The notes beneath the pieces are model-generated. The model ran no database searches. It saw nothing but the letters and a program-made list of their open reading frames with translations, and was not told where the DNA came from. A DNA stretch of 64,000 nucleotides from Agromyces aurantiacus (GTDB lineage Bacteria; Actinomycetota; Actinomycetes; Actinomycetales; Microbacteriaceae): assembly GCF_016907355.1 (NCBI RefSeq), contig NZ_JAFBBW010000001.1, positions 2,666,001 to 2,730,000 on the forward strand, given 5' to 3'. The position numbers and the translations under genes were made by a program. Shown here in pieces: positions 17,858-27,348 of this stretch (positions are counted from its first letter, which is position 1; each line of letters opens with the position of its first letter).

Positions 17858-19441
17858 CTAGCGCCCGAGGAACTTCTGCAGGGCGGCCATCTCCTCCTCG
17901 GAGGGCGCGCCCTTCGGGGCACCGCCGCCGAGGCCGAAGCCGGAGCCCGCGGGAGCCGTGGACGCGGCCGGGTTCACGCCCGACGCGATCGCCGCGTTCT
18001 CGGCGGCGCGCTTGGCCGGGTTGCCCGAGCGCGAGCCGCCGCCCGACTTCTTCTTGTTCTTCGCGGCCTGCCGCTTGCCGCCGCCGTAGCCGCCGACGCC
18101 GGGAATGGGCCCCATGCCCGGGACCTGCGGCACGCCGCCGCGCGCGACGGTCTTCATCATCTTGGCCGCCTGCTCGAAGCGCTGCACGAGCTGGTTGACG
18201 TCGGTCACGGTCATGCCGGAGCCCTTCGCGATGCGGAGGCGCCGCGAGCCGTTCAGGAGCTTGGGGTTGCGTCGCTCGGCGACGGTCATCGACTGGATGA
18301 TCGCCTCGGTGCGCACGATCTCGCGCTCGTCGAAGTTCTCGAGCTGCTGCTTCATGCCGCCCGCGCCCGGCAGCATGCCGAGCATCTTCTTGATGGAGCC
18401 GGCGCCGCGCAGCTGCTGCATCTGCTTCAGGAAGTCCTCGAGCGTGAACTGCTCGGTCGCGAGCTTCTCGGCGACCTTGAGCGCCTCCTCCTCGTCGAAG
18501 GCCTGCTGGGCCTGCTCGATGAGGGTGAGGATGTCGCCGAGGTCGAGGATGCGGCTCGCCATGCGGTCGGGGTGGAAGGGCTCGAAGTCGTCGAGGGTCT
18601 CGCCCGTCGAGGCGAAGATGATCGGGCGCCCCGTGACGGAGGCCACGGAGAGCGCGGCACCGCCGCGTGCGTCGCCGTCGAGCTTGGAGAGCACGACGCC
18701 CGTGAAGTCGACGCCGTCCTGGAAGGCCTTCGCGGTCGCGACGGCATCCTGGCCGATCATCGCGTCGATCACGAACAGCACCTCGTCGGGGTTCGTGGCC
18801 TTGCGGATGTCGGCGGCCTGCTTCATCATCTCGGCGTCGACGCCGAGTCGGCCGGCGGTGTCGATGATGACGACGTCGTGCTGGGCGCGCTGGGCCTGCG
18901 CGACGGCGTCCTTCGCGACGCGCACGGGGTCGCCCACGCCGTTGCCGGGCTCGGGCGCGAACACCTGCACGCCGGCCTGCTGGCCGACGACCTGGAGCTG
19001 GTTCACCGCGTTCGGGCGCTGCAGGTCGGCGGCGACGAGGAGCGGCGTGTGGCCGTCCTTCTTCAGCCACTTCGCGAGCTTGCCCGCGAGCGTGGTCTTC
19101 CCGGCACCCTGGAGGCCCGCGAGCATGATGATGGTCGGCGGCGTCTTCGCGAACTGCAGGCGACGCTGCTGCCCGCCGAGGATGCCGACGAGCTCCTCGT
19201 TCACGATCTGGACGACCTGCTGCGCGGGGTTCAGCGCACGGTTCACCTCGTCGCCGAGCGCGCGCTCGCGGACGGTCGCGGTGAACGACTTGACCACGTC
19301 GAGCGACACGTCGGCGTCGAGCAGCGCCCGCCGGATCTCGCGGACGGTGCCGTCGACGTCGGAGGCGGAGAGCTTGCCCTTGGTGCGGAGGTTCTTGAAC
19401 GTCTCGGTGAGACGGTCGGAGAGGGTGCCGAACGTAGCCAT
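17858..19441 (-). CDS. ffh: signal recognition particle protein Ffh
   Basis: SRP54 GTPase that binds signal sequences on ribosomes and targets them to FtsY at the membrane. The 527 residues carry an N helical bundle, the G domain (GLQGAGKTTLAGKLA near 108, DLQRPNAVNQL, DTAGRL, SKLDGDARGG) and the methionine-rich M domain with GSGMTVTDVNQLVQRF. A Gly/Lys/Ser-rich tail of about 70 residues follows. Downstream of ftsY and the small DUF gene with short gaps (48 nt). The 4.5S RNA gene is not in this window. Confidence 0.97.
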   Translation of the reverse strand: MATFGTLSDRLTETFKNLRTKGKLSASDVDGTVREIRRALLDADVSLDVVKSFTATVRERALGDEVNRALNPAQQVVQIVNEELVGILGGQQRRLQFAKTPPTIIMLAGLQGAGKTTLAGKLAKWLKKDGHTPLLVAADLQRPNAVNQLQVVGQQAGVQVFAPEPGNGVGDPVRVAKDAVAQAQRAQHDVVIIDTAGRLGVDAEMMKQAADIRKATNPDEVLFVIDAMIGQDAVATAKAFQDGVDFTGVVLSKLDGDARGGAALSVASVTGRPIIFASTGETLDDFEPFHPDRMASRILDLGDILTLIEQAQQAFDEEEALKVAEKLATEQFTLEDFLKQMQQLRGAGSIKKMLGMLPGAGGMKQQLENFDEREIVRTEAIIQSMTVAERRNPKLLNGSRRLRIAKGSGMTVTDVNQLVQRFEQAAKMMKTVARGGVPQVPGMGPIPGVGGYGGGKRQAAKNKKKSGGGSRSGNPAKRAAENAAIASGVNPAASTAPAGSGFGLGGGAPKGAPSEEEMAALQKFLGR

Positions 19442-19489
19442 AGTGGGCAGAAGTCTACTTGGCGCGGATGGGCGCCCGCCGCGCGCGGC

Positions 19490-19978
19490 CTACGCGTCGA
19501 AGCGGAGGTCGACGAGTTCGCGGCCGATGTCGATCGTCGCGACCAGGCGCGCGTCGAGGTCCTCGGGTGCGAGGCCGTACTCGAACTCGGCGAACGTCTC
19601 GCCGTCCTGGTCGGCGTCGGGGCGCAGGTCGACCCGGACCAGCGAGAGCGATCGCAGGGCGTCGATGTCGCGATCGCCGGAGTCGCGCGTGATCGCGTCG
19701 GCTGCGGCATCCGCCTCGTCGCCCTCGCCGCCGAGCACGGCGCGCAGGAATCGCACGACCGGCGAGCCCGACGAGTCGAGCTGCCCGACGAAGAGCGACC
19801 GCAGCTCGTCGTCGACGAGCTCGAGCTCGCCGATCAGCGTCGCGGCCGCGTCGAGCGCCGCGGTCGTCACGCTGTCGGCGTCGGCGTCGAGCACGACCTC
19901 GACGTCCTGGTCGGCGTACTGGAAGCGCTCCGACCAGTAGTCGCCCACCAGCCCGAAGTAGTCGTGCTCCATCGACAT
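19490..19978 (-). CDS. small acidic protein, probably DUF2004
   Basis: A 162-residue, strongly acidic soluble protein starting MSMEHDYFGL with a GAGGGGAG ribosome site upstream. It reads like the DUF2004 proteins found beside ftsY in Microbacteriaceae: an N-terminal aromatic beta segment (HDYFGLVGDYW), a central helical part and a C-terminal FEYGLAPEDLDARLVATIDI. No catalytic residues can be named. Sandwiched between ftsY (14 nt upstream) and ffh (48 nt downstream), it is co-transcribed with the SRP pathway genes, but no functional link is known to me. Confidence 0.8.
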   Translation of the reverse strand: MSMEHDYFGLVGDYWSERFQYADQDVEVVLDADADSVTTAALDAAATLIGELELVDDELRSLFVGQLDSSGSPVVRFLRAVLGGEGDEADAAADAITRDSGDRDIDALRSLSLVRVDLRPDADQDGETFAEFEYGLAPEDLDARLVATIDIGRELVDLRFDA

Positions 19979-19992
19979 GCCGGTCTCCCCTC

Positions 19993-20868
19993 TCAGCCGA
20001 CGAGCTTCTGGGCGAACACGTGCGGCGTGAAGCCCGTCAGGTCGCCGATGCCCTCGCCCTGGCCGATCAGCTTGATCGGCAGGCCCGTCTTCTCCTGCAC
20101 GGCGATGACGAACCCGCCCTTGGCCGAGCCGTCGAGCTTGGTCAGCACGAGGCCCGTCACCCCGCCGTGCTGGATGAACGCCTCGGCCTGCGCGAGCCCG
20201 TTCTGCCCGGTGGTCGCGTCGAGGACGAGCAGCACCTCGCTGATCGGAGCCTGCTTCTCGACGACGCGCTTGATCTTGCCGAGCTCGTCCATGAGCCCGC
20301 CCTTGGTGTGCAGCCGGCCGGCCGTGTCGATGATGACGATCTCGGTGCCCGTGCGCTTGGCGTACTCGACGGTCTGGAACGCGACCGACGCCGGGTCCTG
20401 GCCCTCGCGCTCGGGGCGCACGACCTCGGCGCCCGCGCGCTCGGCCCAGGTGGCGAGCTGGTCGACCGCCGCGGCGCGGAACGTGTCGGCGGCGCCGACC
20501 ACGACGCTGCGGCCATAGGTGCGCAGGAACCGGGCGAACTTGCCGATCGTCGTGGTCTTGCCGACCCCGTTCACGCCGACGACGAGCACGACCGCTGGCC
20601 GCTCGGTGAGCTTCAGCGTCGGGTCGTACTTCGAGAGCCGCTCCTCGACGAGCTCGCGCAGCATCCGCTGCACGTCGCGCGGGTCGGTCGTGCGGTACCG
20701 CTCGACCTGCGCCTTGATGCGCTCGACGATCTCCTCGGTGACGGCGGGCCCGAAGTCGGCGCGGATGAGCGCCGACTCGAGGTCGTCCCAGGTGTCCTCG
20801 TCGATGGTCTTCGCGCCGAACACGTTGCGGAGGGCCGCGCCGAGCGACCACGATGCGCGTTCTGCCAT
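19993..20868 (-). CDS. ftsY: signal recognition particle receptor FtsY
   Basis: Membrane-associated GTPase that docks SRP-ribosome complexes to the Sec translocon. At 291 residues it is almost only the NG domain (GVNGVGKTTTIGKFA, DTFRAAAVDQL, DTAGRLHTKGG, TKLDGSAKGG). The acidic A domain of E. coli FtsY is absent, as in many Gram-positives. The ATG at 20868 follows a GGAGG; the frame is open further upstream but reads through low-complexity sequence with no family match. First gene of the ftsY-DUF-ffh unit. Confidence 0.96.
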   Translation of the reverse strand: MAERASWSLGAALRNVFGAKTIDEDTWDDLESALIRADFGPAVTEEIVERIKAQVERYRTTDPRDVQRMLRELVEERLSKYDPTLKLTERPAVVLVVGVNGVGKTTTIGKFARFLRTYGRSVVVGAADTFRAAAVDQLATWAERAGAEVVRPEREGQDPASVAFQTVEYAKRTGTEIVIIDTAGRLHTKGGLMDELGKIKRVVEKQAPISEVLLVLDATTGQNGLAQAEAFIQHGGVTGLVLTKLDGSAKGGFVIAVQEKTGLPIKLIGQGEGIGDLTGFTPHVFAQKLVG

Positions 20869-21002
20869 GTCCTCCAGCCTAGGGGCCGAGCGGACGGCGC
20901 GGCTCCCCGCGCTCGCGGATAGCGGCGGCCGCAACGCCCCCGCAAGGCCTTGCCCGCGTGCCGCGCCTGCGGAAGCATCGGGCACGGCGGAAGGAGAACC
21001 CC

Positions 21003-21983
21003 ATGCCCCTCGTCGGATTCCACGCCTCGCACGAGCAGCTGCCCCCGAGCGCACTGCTCGATGCCGTCGTCCGCGCCGAGCAGGCCGGCTTCGAGGCCGC
21101 GATGTGCAGCGACCACTGGGCGCCGTGGAGCGTGCGCCAAGGCCATTCGGGCTACGCCTGGAGCTGGCTCGGCGCGGCGCTGCAGGCGACCTCGTTCTCG
21201 CTCGGCGTCGTCACGGCGCCCGGCCAGCGCTACCACCCCGCCATCGCTGCGCAGAAGATCGCCACGTTGGGGGAGATGTTCCCCGACCGGTTCTGGGCGG
21301 CGATCGGCAGCGGCGAGCGCATGAACGAGCACATCACCGGTGATCCCTGGCCCGACAAGGAGACCCGCGACCGGCGCCTCGCCGAGTCCATCGACGTGAT
21401 CAGGCGCCTGCTCGCCGGCGAAGAGGTCGACCAGGACGGCATCGTGCCGGTGCACCAGGCGCGGCTGTGGACCCGTCCCGAGACCGCGCCCGCGCTGCTC
21501 GCCGCCGCGGTCTCCCCCGAGACCGCCGTCGAGACCGCCGGCTGGGCCGACGGCGTCATCACCGTCGACCAGGACCGCTCCGCCATGCGCGACTTCATGC
21601 AGGCCTACCGTGACGCGGGCGGGCGGGGCCCGATCTGCGTGCAGGTGCACCTCAGCTGGGCTCCGACCGACGAGCAGGCCGTCGCGATCGCCCACGACCA
21701 GTGGCGGCAGAGCCTGGTCCCCGCGCACGAGGCGTGGGAGCTCGAGCAGCCCGAGGACTTCGACCGCCGGACGGCGGACGCGACGCCCGAGAAGGTGGCG
21801 ACCACCCTGCTCGCGTCAGCCGACACCCGACGCCATCTCGACGCCCTGCTCGAACTCGCCGAGACCGGCGTGGACCGCATCTACCTCCACCACGTCGGCC
21901 AGGAGCAGCGGGGGTTCGTCGACGCCTTCGGCGAGCACGTGCTGCCGGAGCTGACGAACGCCGGCCCCCGGATCGGAGCCTGA
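21003..21983 (+). CDS. LLM-class flavin-dependent oxidoreductase (TIGR03885-like)
   Basis: A 326-residue luciferase-like TIM barrel, probably FMN-dependent. It resembles the TIGR03885 group, predicted not to use F420: N-terminal VGFHASHEQLPPSALLDAV, SDHWAPWSVRQGHSGYAWSW, APGQRYHPAIAAQK and the GSGERMNEHITG loop. The ribosome site AAGGAGAA is strong. It sits 3 nt before a trehalose-synthase-like gene, so the two are one operon. Substrate and reaction are unknown. Family assignment is from memory of the motif pattern. Confidence 0.85.
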   Translation: MPLVGFHASHEQLPPSALLDAVVRAEQAGFEAAMCSDHWAPWSVRQGHSGYAWSWLGAALQATSFSLGVVTAPGQRYHPAIAAQKIATLGEMFPDRFWAAIGSGERMNEHITGDPWPDKETRDRRLAESIDVIRRLLAGEEVDQDGIVPVHQARLWTRPETAPALLAAAVSPETAVETAGWADGVITVDQDRSAMRDFMQAYRDAGGRGPICVQVHLSWAPTDEQAVAIAHDQWRQSLVPAHEAWELEQPEDFDRRTADATPEKVATTLLASADTRRHLDALLELAETGVDRIYLHHVGQEQRGFVDAFGEHVLPELTNAGPRIGA

Positions 21984-21986
21984 CCC

Positions 21987-23651
21987 GTGCGCGCCACCGA
22001 TCGAGGCGACCTCTGGTGGAAGACCGCCGTCGTCTACTGCCTCGACGTCGAGACGTTCATGGACTGGAACGACGACGGATGCGGCGACTTCGAGGGCCTC
22101 GCGCAGCGGCTCGACCACCTCGCCGAGCTCGGCGTGACCTGCATCTGGCTCATGCCGTTCCAGCCGTCACCCGACCTCGACGACGGGTACGACATCGTCG
22201 ACTTCGTGGGCGTCGACCCGCGCCTCGGATCGCTGGGCGACGTGGTCGCCTTCACGCGCGCGGCGCGCGACCGCGGCATCCGGGTGATCATGGACCTCGT
22301 CATGAACCACACGTCCGAGCGGCATCCGTGGTTCCAGTCGGCCAGGCGCAGCCGGAACTCGCCGTACCGCGACTTCTACGTGTGGCGCGACGAGGTGCCG
22401 CCGAACCCGCCGCCGAGCGTCTTCCCCGGCGAGGAGGACGGGGTGTGGGAGTGGCACGAGCCCACGGGGCAGTACTACCTGCACTCGTTCTACCGGCACC
22501 AGCCAGACCTCAACATCGCCAATCCCGACGTGCGCGACGAGATCGCGAAGACCGTCGGCTTCTGGCTCGAGCTCGGCATCTCGGGCTTCCGGGTCGACGC
22601 CGTCCCGTTCCTGATCGAGCCGCCCGCCGGCGAGGACGTCGGCGATCCGCACGAGCTGCTGCGCGACCTGCGGCGCTACCTGCAGCGCCGCGCGAGCGAG
22701 GCGATCCTGCTCGGCGAGGTCAACCTGCCGTACGACCAGCAGCTCGACTACTTCGGGCGGGCAGGCGACCCGGCCGAGCTCACCATGCAGTTCGACTTCG
22801 AGGCGATGCAGCGCCTCTACCTCTCGCTGGCCAGGCAGGATGCCACGCCGCTGCGCGACACGCTCGCCCGACGCCCGCAGCTCGAGCCGGAGATGCAGTG
22901 GGCCAACTTCGTGCGCAACCACGACGAGCTCACGCTCGACAAGCTGAGCGACGCCGAGCGCGAGGAGGTCTTCGACGCGTTCGCGCCCGAGGACTGGATG
23001 CGCGTGTACGGCCGCGGCATCGTGCGCCGGCTCCCGACGATGCTCGAGGGCGACCCGCGCCGCATCCGGATGGTGTACAGCCTGCTGTTCTCGCTGCCCG
23101 GCACGCCCGTGCTGTTCTACGGCGAGGAGATCGGCATGGGCGAGAACGGCGAGCTCGAGAAGCGGCAGGCCGTGCGCAGCCCGATGCAGTGGACGGGTGG
23201 CCGGCACGGCGGCTTCTCGCGGGCCGCGGCGAACCGGCTCGTCGCCTCGCCCCCGGCCGACGGGTACGCGCCCGAGCACGTCAACGTCGAGGCGCAGATG
23301 CACGATCCCGACTCGCTCCTGTGCACCATCTCGGGGTTCGTGCGGCGCTACCGCAGCTCGCCCGAGATCGGATGGGGCCGCCTCGAGCTGCTCGACGTCG
23401 GCGAGCCCGCCGTGCTCGCGCATCGCATCGTCGAGGACGACCTCCGGTTCGTCGCGCTGCACAACTTCGCGCCGCGACCGTCGCGCGTCGGGCTCGAGCT
23501 CGGCGACGTGCCGGAGGGGTCGGTGCTCTCCGATCTCTTCGCCGTCGGCGCCGACGACATCGACGAGCGCGGGCGGGTCGACGTCGAGCTCGACGCCTAC
23601 GGGTACCGCTGGTTCCGCGTGCTCGCGCCGGACGACCGACGACTCACGTGA
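21987..23651 (+). CDS. GH13 alpha-amylase family protein, trehalose-synthase-like
   Basis: A 554-residue GH13 TIM-barrel enzyme closest in motif pattern to TreS (maltose/trehalose interconversion): WWKTAVVYCLDVETFMDWN, MDLVMNHTSERHPWFQ, YLHSFYRHQPDLNIANP, then GFRVDAVPF (nucleophile Asp near 202), LLGEVNLPYD (acid/base Glu near 244) and RNHDEL (Asp near 312). It has the complete catalytic triad but is somewhat shorter than typical TreS and lacks a fused maltokinase. GTG start at 21987, coupled to the flavin enzyme. It could be an alpha-glucosidase or a maltosyl-acting enzyme; activity is not determinable here. Confidence 0.88.
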   Translation: MRATDRGDLWWKTAVVYCLDVETFMDWNDDGCGDFEGLAQRLDHLAELGVTCIWLMPFQPSPDLDDGYDIVDFVGVDPRLGSLGDVVAFTRAARDRGIRVIMDLVMNHTSERHPWFQSARRSRNSPYRDFYVWRDEVPPNPPPSVFPGEEDGVWEWHEPTGQYYLHSFYRHQPDLNIANPDVRDEIAKTVGFWLELGISGFRVDAVPFLIEPPAGEDVGDPHELLRDLRRYLQRRASEAILLGEVNLPYDQQLDYFGRAGDPAELTMQFDFEAMQRLYLSLARQDATPLRDTLARRPQLEPEMQWANFVRNHDELTLDKLSDAEREEVFDAFAPEDWMRVYGRGIVRRLPTMLEGDPRRIRMVYSLLFSLPGTPVLFYGEEIGMGENGELEKRQAVRSPMQWTGGRHGGFSRAAANRLVASPPADGYAPEHVNVEAQMHDPDSLLCTISGFVRRYRSSPEIGWGRLELLDVGEPAVLAHRIVEDDLRFVALHNFAPRPSRVGLELGDVPEGSVLSDLFAVGADDIDERGRVDVELDAYGYRWFRVLAPDDRRLT

Positions 23652-23670
23652 GCACCGGGGCGGGTCGAGC

Positions 23671-26600
23671 TCAGCTGGCCTTGGCCTCGACCTCGTCGCG
23701 CACGCGCTGGCCGACGACGGCCGAGACGCCGTCCTGTCGCATGGACACGCCGTAGAGCGCGTCGGCGATCTCCATCGTGCGCTTCTGGTGCGTGATCACG
23801 ATGAGCTGGCTCGACTCGCGCAGGTCCTCGAAGGTCGTCAGCAGCCGCCCGAGGTTCGCGTCGTCGAGCGCGGCCTCGACCTCGTCCATGATGTAGAACG
23901 GGCTCGGCCGGGCCTTGAAGATCGCGAGCAGCAGCGCCACGGCCGCGAGCGAGCGCTCGCCGCCCGAGAGCAGCGAGAGCCGCTCGATCTTCTTGCCGGC
24001 CGGCTTCACGCTCACCTCGATGCCGGTCGTCAGCATGTCGTCGGGGTTCGTGAGCGCGATGCGCCCCTCGCCACCCGGGAAGAGGATCGGGAAGACCTCG
24101 GCGAACGCCGCCTGCGTGTCCTCGAACGCGGCGCGGAAGATCGACTCCATCCGGCCGTCGATCTCCTCGATGATCGTCAGCAGGTCCCTGCGCGTGTTCG
24201 ACAGGTCGGTGAGCTGCTCGGTGAGGAACTGGTGGCGCTGCTCGAGCGCCGCGAACTCCTCGAGCGCGAGCGGGTTCACGCGGCCGAGCTGGGCGAGCTT
24301 GCGTTCGGCGGCCTGCAGTCGCTTCTGCTGCTCGGCCCGGTCGAACGGGCGCGGCTCGGCGTCGGCGTCGCCATCGACCGGCACCGGCTGGTCGGGCCCG
24401 TACTCGGCGACGAGGACCTCCTCGCCGAGGCCGAGCTCGCTCTCGGCGCGCTCGATGAGCGAGGCGACGTGCAGCTTCTTCTCGTAGATGCGCAGTTCGA
24501 GTCCGTGCACGTCCTCGGTGACGGCGTGCAGGCGTTCGCGGACGGATGCCTCGGCGCGGCGGGCGGCCTGGACCTCCTCGTTGCGGCTGGCCCGCTCCGC
24601 CTCGGCCGACGCGAGCGCGACGCGCGCCTCCGCGACGGACGCGCCGACCGACGCGAGCACGGGCGGCAGGGCGTCGGCGACGCGCGTCGCGGACGCCAGC
24701 TGGGCGCGCCGCACGACTGCGCGACGCGCGGCCTCCTCGGCGGCCCGGCGCTCGGCCTCGTACTGGCGTTCCATCGCGGCGATCCGGGCCTCCTCGGCCC
24801 GCACGCGCTCGCGTGCGGTCTCGAGCCGCAGGCGCGCCTCGACCTCGCCCTCGCGAGCCCGCTCGAGCGCGACGAGCGCACCGTCGCGACGCTCGGCCTC
24901 GAGCACCGGGCGCGGCTCGGCACGCGCCGCCTCGAGGTCGGCCTTCGCGGCACCGGCCGCCGTCTCCGCCTCGGCGATGCGCTCCTCGGCCGTGCGCAGC
25001 GCCTCCGCGAGGCGCTCGGTCTCGGCCGACGCCGCCTCGGCCTGCACCCGGGCGCGATTGAGGGCCTCGGTACGCTGGGCGAGCCGCGCGTCGAACTCGC
25101 GGAGCGCGGCGAGCGCGAGCTTGGACTGCTCCTTGGCGTGTTCGGCGAGTCCTCGCTGCTCGTCGAGGTCGAACCGCGCGCGCTCGATGTCGGCGCGGAC
25201 CTCCTCGAGCCGGGCTCCGGCCCGGTCGCGCTCGGCGATCAGCTCGATGCGGCTCTGGGTGCGACCCGATCCGCCGCGGACGACGTAGCGGCCGACGACG
25301 GTGCCGTCGCGCGTGATGACGGTCGCCGGCCGGTCGAGCGCGGCGAGGTGCGCCTCGGCGGCGCGCGCCGCGGCGAGGTCGTCGGCCACGAGCACCTCGC
25401 CGAGGAGCGCGAGCACGCCCGACGGCGCCGTGACGACGTCGGCCGCGGCGACGAGCCCCGGGACCGCGAGCGCCGCGGGGACGGCGCGGCCCGGCTCGGC
25501 GATGGTCAGCGCGACGCGGCCGAGGTCGCCGTCGGTCGCCGCGGCGACAGCGCGCAGCGCGGCCTCGCGGTCGTCGACCAGCACGGACTCGGCGAGCGAG
25601 CCGAGGGCCGCCGCGACCGCGGCCTCGTAGCCCGGATCGACCCGGAGGTGCTCGGCGAGCAGGCCGCGGACACCGGCCGTGCCCGAGGCCACGAGCGCGG
25701 CCGAGCCGTCCTTCTGGTCCAGCGCGAGCGAGAGCGCGCCCACGCGGGCGCCCAGCGCGTCGCGTTCGCGCTCGCGCTCGTGCAGCGCCTCGCGGAGCCG
25801 CTCGATCTCGCCCTCGGCCTCGAACACGGCCGCCTGGGCCAGCTCGTACGCCTCGTCGAGGTCGGTCTCGGCCGCGGGGTCGGCGTCGGACTCGGCCTCG
25901 ACGCGCGCGAGCTCGGCGTTCGCGGCCTCGCGGCGCGACAGCGCGGCGTCGAGCGCGTTGCGGTGCCGCAGCACCTCGCCGCGCACCGCCGCGAGCTTCG
26001 AAGCCGCGGCATCCGCGCGCCCCGCCAGCTGCGACGCACGCAGGTCGTACTCGCTCACCCGAGCGGCCTGCGCGGCGATCTCCTCGTCGACCGCGTCGAG
26101 CGCGGTGCGGGTCTCGCGCGTCGCCGAGGCGGCCTGCTCGAGCGCGGATGCCGCATCGCCGACGCCGCCGCGGATGCCCTCGAGCTCGGCGCGCGCGGCG
26201 TCGATGTCGGCGCGGGTCAGGGTCGGTGCGGCATCCGTGCCCTCGTCGGCCGCGGAGAGGAGCGCGATGCGCTGGCGTGCCAGGGAGTCGAGCGATCGCA
26301 GGCGCGCCTCGGACTGCTCGAGCGCGAAGCTCACCGCGCGCGCCCGGTCGACCTCGTCGCCGCCCGACGCCTGCTCGAGCCGGGCGATGTGCGCCTGGTG
26401 GCGCTCGAGCTCCTGCTGCAGCACGAGTCGCTCGGCGTGCCGCTCGTGCTCGGTGCGGCCGGCGGCCTCGAGCCCGCGCCGCAACTCGACGACCTCGTCG
26501 GCGACGAGCCGCGCCTTCGCATCGCGCACGATCGCCGCGATGCCCGCGGCCTCGCGCGCGACCTCGGCCTGGCGGCCGAGCGGCTTCAGCTGGCGGCGCA

Positions 26601-27192
26601 GCTCGGCCGCGAGATCGGTGAGGCGCGTGAGGTTCGCCTGCATGGCGTCGAGCTTGCGGAGCGTCTTCTCCTTGCGGCGGCGGTGCTTGAGGATGCCCGC
26701 AGCCTCCTCGATGAAGCCGCGCCGATCCTCTGGGCTCGCGTGCAGCACCTGGTCGAGCTGGCCCTGCCCGACGATGACGTGCATCTCGCGTCCGAGGCCC
26801 GAGTCGCTGAGCAGTTCCTGCACGTCGAGGAGCCGGCACTGCTCGCCATTGATCGCGTACTCGCTGCCGCCGTTGCGGAAGAGCGTGCGCGAGATGGTGA
26901 CCTCGGTGTACTCGATCGGCAGCGCGCCATCCGAGTTGTCGATCGTGAGGCTCACCTCGGCCCGACCGAGCGGGCCCCGCGTCGAGGTGCCCGCGAAGAT
27001 GACGTCCTCCATCTTGCCGCCGCGGAGCGTCTTCGCGCCCTGCTCGCCCATCACCCAGGCGAGCCCGTCGACGACGTTGGACTTGCCCGAGCCGTTCGGG
27101 CCGACGATGCATGTGACCCCGGGTTCGAACGCGAAGGTGGTCGGCTGCGCGAAGGACTTGAAGCCCTTGAGGGTGAGGCTCTTGAGGTACAC
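23671..27192 (-). CDS. smc: chromosome segregation protein SMC
   Basis: Condensin ATPase that organises and segregates the nucleoid. The 1173 residues show Walker A (GPNGSGKSN near 32-40), two long coiled coils around a central hinge, the ABC signature LSGGERSLAAVALL near 1077 and Walker B (IMDEVEAALDD) near 1100. The start is the second of two close GTGs (27192), which is 6 nt after GGAAGG and gives the family N-terminus MYLKSLTLKGFKSF. scpA and scpB are not nearby. Confidence 0.97.
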   Translation of the reverse strand: MYLKSLTLKGFKSFAQPTTFAFEPGVTCIVGPNGSGKSNVVDGLAWVMGEQGAKTLRGGKMEDVIFAGTSTRGPLGRAEVSLTIDNSDGALPIEYTEVTISRTLFRNGGSEYAINGEQCRLLDVQELLSDSGLGREMHVIVGQGQLDQVLHASPEDRRGFIEEAAGILKHRRRKEKTLRKLDAMQANLTRLTDLAAELRRQLKPLGRQAEVAREAAGIAAIVRDAKARLVADEVVELRRGLEAAGRTEHERHAERLVLQQELERHQAHIARLEQASGGDEVDRARAVSFALEQSEARLRSLDSLARQRIALLSAADEGTDAAPTLTRADIDAARAELEGIRGGVGDAASALEQAASATRETRTALDAVDEEIAAQAARVSEYDLRASQLAGRADAAASKLAAVRGEVLRHRNALDAALSRREAANAELARVEAESDADPAAETDLDEAYELAQAAVFEAEGEIERLREALHERERERDALGARVGALSLALDQKDGSAALVASGTAGVRGLLAEHLRVDPGYEAAVAAALGSLAESVLVDDREAALRAVAAATDGDLGRVALTIAEPGRAVPAALAVPGLVAAADVVTAPSGVLALLGEVLVADDLAAARAAEAHLAALDRPATVITRDGTVVGRYVVRGGSGRTQSRIELIAERDRAGARLEEVRADIERARFDLDEQRGLAEHAKEQSKLALAALREFDARLAQRTEALNRARVQAEAASAETERLAEALRTAEERIAEAETAAGAAKADLEAARAEPRPVLEAERRDGALVALERAREGEVEARLRLETARERVRAEEARIAAMERQYEAERRAAEEAARRAVVRRAQLASATRVADALPPVLASVGASVAEARVALASAEAERASRNEEVQAARRAEASVRERLHAVTEDVHGLELRIYEKKLHVASLIERAESELGLGEEVLVAEYGPDQPVPVDGDADAEPRPFDRAEQQKRLQAAERKLAQLGRVNPLALEEFAALEQRHQFLTEQLTDLSNTRRDLLTIIEEIDGRMESIFRAAFEDTQAAFAEVFPILFPGGEGRIALTNPDDMLTTGIEVSVKPAGKKIERLSLLSGGERSLAAVALLLAIFKARPSPFYIMDEVEAALDDANLGRLLTTFEDLRESSQLIVITHQKRTMEIADALYGVSMRQDGVSAVVGQRVRDEVEAKAS

Positions 27193-27284
27193 GACCACCC
27201 TTCCGACTGCCGAGCGCTGCGGACTACGGTAACCGACGTTCGAGGCGCGGCCCGTCGCGCTCGCCGCCGAGCGCCGATCTCTCC

Positions 27285-27313
27285 TTGCCGCCGGGCGTGC
27301 CGCGTCGTAAGCT
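27285..27313 (+). promoter_or_regulatory. predicted promoter of the GNAT gene
   Basis: TTGCCG (27285-27290), 17 nt, TAAGCT (27308-27313), giving a transcription start about 30 nt before the GTG at 27349. It lies in the 156-bp region divergent from smc. Confidence 0.55.
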
Positions 27314-27348
27314 GACGGGCTGCACCGACGCGGCGAGAAGGGGGTCTC

